Assembly (NCBI GenBank): GCA_017958015.1 | Contig: JAGDDM010000166.1 | Coordinates: 1-8,831, forward strand | Length of the DNA stretch: 8,831 bases | Direction of reading: 5' to 3' | Source: Abditibacteriota bacterium | GTDB lineage: Bacteria > Armatimonadota > UBA5829 | In this document: one piece after another, positions 6,090 through 8,831 of the stretch | Layout: every line of letters starts with the position of its first letter | Numbering within the stretch: position 1 is the stretch's first letter | Notes under the pieces: model-generated | Told to the model about the DNA's origin: nothing | Seen by the model: the letters and a program-made list of their open reading frames with translations, nothing else | The model's database searches: none | Program-made: the position numbers and the translations under genes

Positions 6090-7327
6090 GCGAAAAGAAC
6101 TACGTCGCGGGTTTGGACGCGGGAACAAGCAAAATATGCTGCGTGGTGGCGGACGCCACGGATTTGACTCAGCCCCGAATCGTGGGACTGGGCATGTCCG
6201 AGCGCACCGGCATCCGGGGCGGCGCCGTCATCGATTTGGAAGAAGCGGCGGCGGGCATAAGGGAAGCGGTTGCCAAGGCCTCCCGCAGAGCCGGCGACAT
6301 AGTAATCGATTCCGTAACCGCGGGCATCGGCGGCGAGCACCTGAAATCATTGAACGGCACCGCCACAATGGCCATAACCGCCGCGAAGGACGAGGTCACC
6401 CGCAAGGATATAAACAGAGTTTTCGAGGCCTCCAAGTCTCTGGCTCTCCAAAACGACAGAGTCATCATCCGGGCCGTGCCCAGGGCTTTCACCGTTGACG
6501 GTCTCGAGGGAGTGAAATCCCCCCTGGGAATGTATGCCAAAAGACTGGATGTGGAAACCCACATCATCACCGCTTCCGTGGCGGCGGCCAACAACATTCT
6601 GAAGGCGGCGGAAATGGCGGGAGTGGCCGTGAACGGCTGCGTGCCCGTGCCCTCCGCGTCGGCGGAGAGTGTTCTCACGGACCACGAGCGGGAGAGGGGA
6701 GTCATACTCCTTGACGTGGGCGCCGGCACCACGGACGTGTGCGTCTATCACCGGGGCGAGCCCCGCTACACCGCGTCGTTGGCTCTGGCCGGTTCCACCG
6801 TTACCGACGACATCGCCATTGTGCTGAAGATGGGAACCGAGGAAGCGGAGGAGGCTAAAAAAGAGTCTCTGCCGGTGGACGCTCCCATTTTCGACTACTA
6901 CGAAATGACCCCGGAAAACGAAAGTCAAAGGGTGGCCGTGCAAAAAGGTTTAATAAGTAGTATAATAAAGGCAAGGATGATCGAAATTTTCGAGATGATA
7001 AGAGACGACATCGGGAAAGAGACGAATTTCGACGACATCGGCGCCGGGGTTGTACTCACCGGCGGCGGAGCGAGAGTGGCCTGCGCGGAAGAATACGCGG
7101 AAAAAGTTTTCGGAATGCCGGTGCGGATGGGCGTTCCCGCGGCGGAGGGCGTCCTGGCGGACGCGGTGGCGGAGCCGGAGTATTCCGCGGCGGTGGGTCT
7201 CATCGAATGCGGTATAAAATCCCTTCGCGACGAGTACAACAACAACGCTTTCCGCAAGGTGCGGGGCGCGAAGGACAAGTTTTACGAGTGGATGCGGAAA
7301 ATATTCCGCCCGGGCTCGAGAATATAA
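6086..7327 (+). CDS. ftsA: FtsA, actin-like membrane tether of the Z ring
   Basis: An actin/Hsp70-fold ATPase that binds the FtsZ C-terminal peptide and anchors it to the cytoplasmic membrane. The product has 413 residues, normal for FtsA. Phosphate loop 1 is DAGTSKICC (residues 11-19). The FtsA-specific 1C (SHS2) region covers about 80-165, with GIGGEHLKSLNG at 80-91, SPLGMYAKRLDVETHIIT at 145-162 and VAAANN just after. Phosphate loop 2 is LLDVGAGTTDVCVY at 208-221 and the adenosine motif is VVLTGGGAR at 312-320. The C-terminus (about 396-413) ends in a basic, aromatic amphipathic helix with FYEWMRKIF, the expected membrane-targeting sequence. Its ATG overlaps the sbp stop by ATGA and has no strong Shine-Dalgarno, implying coupling. 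An AT-rich, rare-codon patch at 6943-6970 is a possible regulatory site. Confidence 0.97.
   Translation: MSEKNYVAGLDAGTSKICCVVADATDLTQPRIVGLGMSERTGIRGGAVIDLEEAAAGIREAVAKASRRAGDIVIDSVTAGIGGEHLKSLNGTATMAITAAKDEVTRKDINRVFEASKSLALQNDRVIIRAVPRAFTVDGLEGVKSPLGMYAKRLDVETHIITASVAAANNILKAAEMAGVAVNGCVPVPSASAESVLTDHERERGVILLDVGAGTTDVCVYHRGEPRYTASLALAGSTVTDDIAIVLKMGTEEAEEAKKESLPVDAPIFDYYEMTPENESQRVAVQKGLISSIIKARMIEIFEMIRDDIGKETNFDDIGAGVVLTGGGARVACAEEYAEKVFGMPVRMGVPAAEGVLADAVAEPEYSAAVGLIECGIKSLRDEYNNNAFRKVRGAKDKFYEWMRKIFRPGSRI
6943..6970 (+). promoter_or_regulatory. AT-rich rare-codon patch inside ftsA with a TATAAT box
   Basis: Within ftsA residues about 287-295 the frame abruptly uses GGT, TTA, ATA, AGT, AGT, ATA and ATA, although the surrounding sequence strongly prefers C/G-ending codons. 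The patch contains a perfect TATAAT at 6961-6966. The best -35 candidate at 17-base spacing (6938-6943, GTGCAA) matches only 3 of 6, and there is no TG extension. A promoter for ftsZ inside ftsA has precedent in E. coli, but here the evidence is only the -10 box and the codon anomaly. Confidence 0.3.
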
Positions 7328-7428
7328 TACAAAGGTTATAAGAGGTTTAAGGTTTCGGATTTCGGGTTATGCTGTTGTAATCCCCGAATACCGTTCCGAC
7401 CCCAAAATACAGAAACGGAGTCAAAACT
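7328..7428 (+). promoter_or_regulatory. ftsA-ftsZ leader with an imperfect hairpin and the ftsZ Shine-Dalgarno
   Basis: The only sizeable gap inside the cluster (101 bases), and clearly less G+C-rich at its 5' end. GGTT recurs at 7334, 7344, 7351 and 7365. An imperfect hairpin can form: CGG 7356-7358 and TTCGGG 7361-7366 pair with CCCGAA 7383-7388 and CCG 7391-7393, with a 2x2 internal loop and a 16-base apical loop. No T-run follows, so it is not an intrinsic terminator. GGAG at 7417-7420 lies eight bases before the ftsZ ATG. A TATAAT at 7323-7328 overlaps the ftsA stop but has no -35 partner. The region may hold an ftsZ promoter or a leader that adjusts ftsZ translation; neither is proven. 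Confidence 0.4.
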
Positions 7429-8604
7429 ATGAGTGATTACAGCAACTACGGCGCCAAAATCAAAGTCATCGGCGTCGGCGGCGGCGGAATGAACGCCGTC
7501 AACAGAATGATTGAGGACGGAGTCAAAGGCGTTGAGTTCATCGTCATGAACACCGACGCTCAGGTTCTCAACCTCTCCCAGGTGGAGCAGAAGCTTCAGC
7601 TGGGCGAAAACCTCACCAGAGGTCTCGGCGCGGGAGGCAACCCGGAAGTCGGTAAAGCCTCCGCCGAAGAGAGCAAAACCGAAATCAGAAAGCTCCTTGA
7701 AGGCGCGGACATGGTATTCGTGGCCGCGGGTATGGGCGGCGGTACCGGCACCGGAGCCGCTCCCATCATCGCCAAGATGGCCAAGGAACTGGGCGCTCTC
7801 ACCGTTGCCGTGGTAACCAAGCCCTTCATGTTTGAGGGTCCCAGACGGGCCGCGGCCGCCGAAACCGGAATCAGAGAACTCTGCGCCTGCGTGGACACTT
7901 TGATTACCATCCCCAACGACAAACTCAACGAAGTGGTTGACAAAGCCGCCACCCTCATCGACGCCTTCAAGGCCGCGGACAACGTGGTGCGCCACGGCGT
8001 ACAGGGTGTGTCCGACATCATCACCATCCCCGGTATCATCAACGTGGACTTCGCCGACGTGAAGGCCATTATGGAGAACCAGGGCAGCGCCCTTATGGGT
8101 ATCGGCCACGGCGAAGGCAAGGACAAAGCCGTTATGGCGGCCAGAGAAGCCTGCTCCAGCCCGCTGCTCGAGACCAGCATCAACGGCGCCAAGGGCGTTC
8201 TCATGAACATCACCGGCGGCCCGGATCTGTCCCTGGCGGACATCAACGCCGCCGCGGAGATTATCTACCAGTCCTGCGACGATAAGAACGCCAACGTCAT
8301 CTTCGGCACCGTACTGAATCCCGATATGAGCGACGCTGTCGACATCACCGTTCTCGCCACCGGATTCGGCTCCGATCTCAGACAGAGAAGAACTCCCACC
8401 TTCACCTCTTCCAAGCCCGCCGCTCCCGCGGCTCCGGCTCCCAAGGCCAAGCCCGAAGGCGACGCCCCCAAGGACATTCCCGCCCCGGAAGAGAAGGCCG
8501 AGGCCCCGGAAGCCAAGCCCGAAAACAAGGACGTTCCTCCCTTCCTGGAGGAGAAGAAAAAAGCGGACGTGAACATTCCGGCGTTCCTCAGAAACAGAAA
8601 GTAA
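7429..8604 (+). CDS. ftsZ: FtsZ, tubulin-like division GTPase
   Basis: Cytoplasmic GTPase that polymerises into the Z ring and recruits the divisome. The product has 391 residues. VIGVGGGGMNAVNRM is at residues 13-27, the tubulin signature GGGTGTG at 103-109, KPFMFEGPRR at 131-140 and the T7 synergy loop NVDFAD at 205-210. The folded core ends near residue 320 (VTVLATGFGS-like segment ITVLATGFGS at 316-325). A linker rich in Ala, Pro, Glu and Lys runs to about 365. The conserved C-terminal peptide VNIPAFLRNRK is at 381-391, where FtsA and other partners bind. A second CTP-like motif, DVPPFLEEKKK, lies just before it at 368-378. GGAG at 7417-7420 supports ATG 7429. It is the last gene of the cluster and is followed eight bases later by a terminator. 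Its codon choice is more C-biased than its neighbours', fitting high expression. Confidence 0.98.
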   Translation: MSDYSNYGAKIKVIGVGGGGMNAVNRMIEDGVKGVEFIVMNTDAQVLNLSQVEQKLQLGENLTRGLGAGGNPEVGKASAEESKTEIRKLLEGADMVFVAAGMGGGTGTGAAPIIAKMAKELGALTVAVVTKPFMFEGPRRAAAAETGIRELCACVDTLITIPNDKLNEVVDKAATLIDAFKAADNVVRHGVQGVSDIITIPGIINVDFADVKAIMENQGSALMGIGHGEGKDKAVMAAREACSSPLLETSINGAKGVLMNITGGPDLSLADINAAAEIIYQSCDDKNANVIFGTVLNPDMSDAVDITVLATGFGSDLRQRRTPTFTSSKPAAPAAPAPKAKPEGDAPKDIPAPEEKAEAPEAKPENKDVPPFLEEKKKADVNIPAFLRNRK

Positions 8605-8611
8605 CAATACG

Positions 8612-8633
8612 GGCCCCCGAAGGGGGGCCTTTT
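8612..8633 (+). terminator. Intrinsic terminator after ftsZ
   Basis: GGCCCCC (8612-8618) pairs perfectly with GGGGGCC (8623-8629) around the four-base loop GAAG, and TTTT (8630-8633) follows directly. It starts eight bases after the ftsZ stop, so it should end the dcw transcript here. Confidence 0.93.
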
Positions 8634-8650
8634 GATTATATCGGGGATTG

Positions 8651-8671
8651 GGGCGCCGGCACCGGTTGCCC
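8651..8671. repeat. Palindrome-rich hairpin between terminator and promoter
   Basis: GGGC (8651-8654) and CCG (8656-8658) pair with CGG (8663-8665) and GCCC (8668-8671), with a G-T wobble and one bulged T. The same bases contain three six-base palindromes: GGCGCC 8652-8657, GCCGGC 8655-8660 and ACCGGT 8661-8666. No T-run follows, so it is not a second intrinsic terminator. It lies 18 bases upstream of the -35 box of the next gene. It could be an operator or simply G+C-rich sequence. Confidence 0.25.
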
Positions 8672-8689
8672 GAAACCGAAAAATTTCTC

Positions 8690-8718
8690 TTGACATTCTT
8701 CCGAAAATGTTGTACCAT
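8690..8718 (+). promoter_or_regulatory. Sigma-A-type promoter of the exported-protein gene
   Basis: A perfect -35 box TTGACA (8690-8695), an optimal 17-base spacer, and a -10 box TACCAT (8713-8718; 4 of 6 to TATAAT). Transcription would start near 8725, giving a leader of about 33 bases. It lies just past the ftsZ terminator, marking an independent transcription unit. Confidence 0.8.
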
Positions 8719-8744
8719 TGATATGGTTAATTTTCACATTTCTC

Positions 8745-8750
8745 AGGAGG
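8745..8750 (+). promoter_or_regulatory. Strong Shine-Dalgarno AGGAGG
   Basis: A full AGGAGG with a seven-base spacer before ATG 8758. This is the best ribosome binding site in the window and fixes the start of the last gene. Together with the consensus -35 it suggests high expression. Confidence 0.9.
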
Positions 8751-8757
8751 AAATACC

Positions 8758-8831
8758 ATGAAAAAACTCATTATTTCCGCAATCGCGATTTTCGCGGTTT
8801 GTTCCGCGGCCGCCATGGCCGACAGCACCGC
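8758..8831 (+). CDS. N-terminus of an exported protein (Sec signal peptide; 3' truncated by window edge)
   Basis: Only 24 full codons are visible. They read as a classical Sec signal peptide: Met-Lys-Lys, a hydrophobic core from about residue 4 to 19 (LIISAIAIFAV then C-S-A-A-A), and a signal peptidase I site AMA before Asp22. Cys15 is preceded by F-A-V, and Val at -1 is unsuitable for a lipobox, so a lipoprotein is unlikely. The mature protein is almost entirely outside the window, so its function cannot be named. Its own promoter, strong ribosome binding site and the preceding terminator separate it from the dcw operon. An abundant envelope or periplasmic protein is plausible but is inference. 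Confidence 0.85.
   Translation, partial: MKKLIISAIAIFAVCSAAAMADST

Noticed and set aside
7323..7328. TATAAT overlapping the ftsA stop as the ftsZ promoter
   Set aside because: No -35-like hexamer at 15-19 base spacing and no TG extension; kept only as a remark under the leader region.
8791..8802. Lipobox at Cys15 of the last gene product
   Set aside because: The residues before Cys are F-A-V; Val at -1 does not fit the lipobox, and a clear AMA signal peptidase I site follows.

Overview
The window is an almost gap-free stretch of a bacterial division and cell wall (dcw) cluster, all on the + strand: 3' part of murG, then murC, murB, ddl, ftsQ, a DUF881-family membrane protein gene, sbp (DUF1290, small basic protein), ftsA and ftsZ. 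A terminator follows, then a new transcription unit whose first 74 coding bases (a Sec signal peptide) are visible. No mobile element, CRISPR array, tRNA or rRNA was seen.

Organism: DUF881 and sbp between ftsQ and ftsA are typical of Firmicutes and Actinobacteria (ylxW/ylxX-sbp-ftsA-ftsZ in Bacillus subtilis). Retention of murC and ddl inside the cluster resembles Gram-negative-type clusters. Together with the moderately high G+C and C/G-ending codons, a diderm Firmicute of the Negativicutes type is my best guess (about 50 %). This is inference, not an identification.

Layout: bases 1-4136 hold enzymes of peptidoglycan precursor synthesis. MurB makes UDP-MurNAc, MurC adds L-Ala to it, Ddl makes the D-Ala-D-Ala dipeptide and MurG makes lipid II. 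Bases 4133-8604 hold divisome genes: FtsQ, the DUF881 and Sbp membrane proteins, the membrane tether FtsA and the tubulin-like FtsZ. From murG to ftsA the genes overlap or lie 1-5 bases apart (ATGA overlaps at murC/murB, ddl/ftsQ and sbp/ftsA; a 16-base overlap at murB/ddl), indicating one translationally coupled operon. ftsZ is set off by a 101-base leader with its own Shine-Dalgarno sequence and a possible hairpin. A strong intrinsic terminator closes the operon after ftsZ. A near-consensus promoter then drives a gene for an exported protein.

The gene content is ordinary. The points worth a second look are regulatory or fine-scale: a promoter-like element in ftsQ and an AT-rich, rare-codon patch in ftsA, a slippery A7 heptamer joining murB to ddl, a duplicated FtsZ C-terminal peptide, and a Cys at the MurB catalytic Ser position. 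I found no undescribed multi-gene system.
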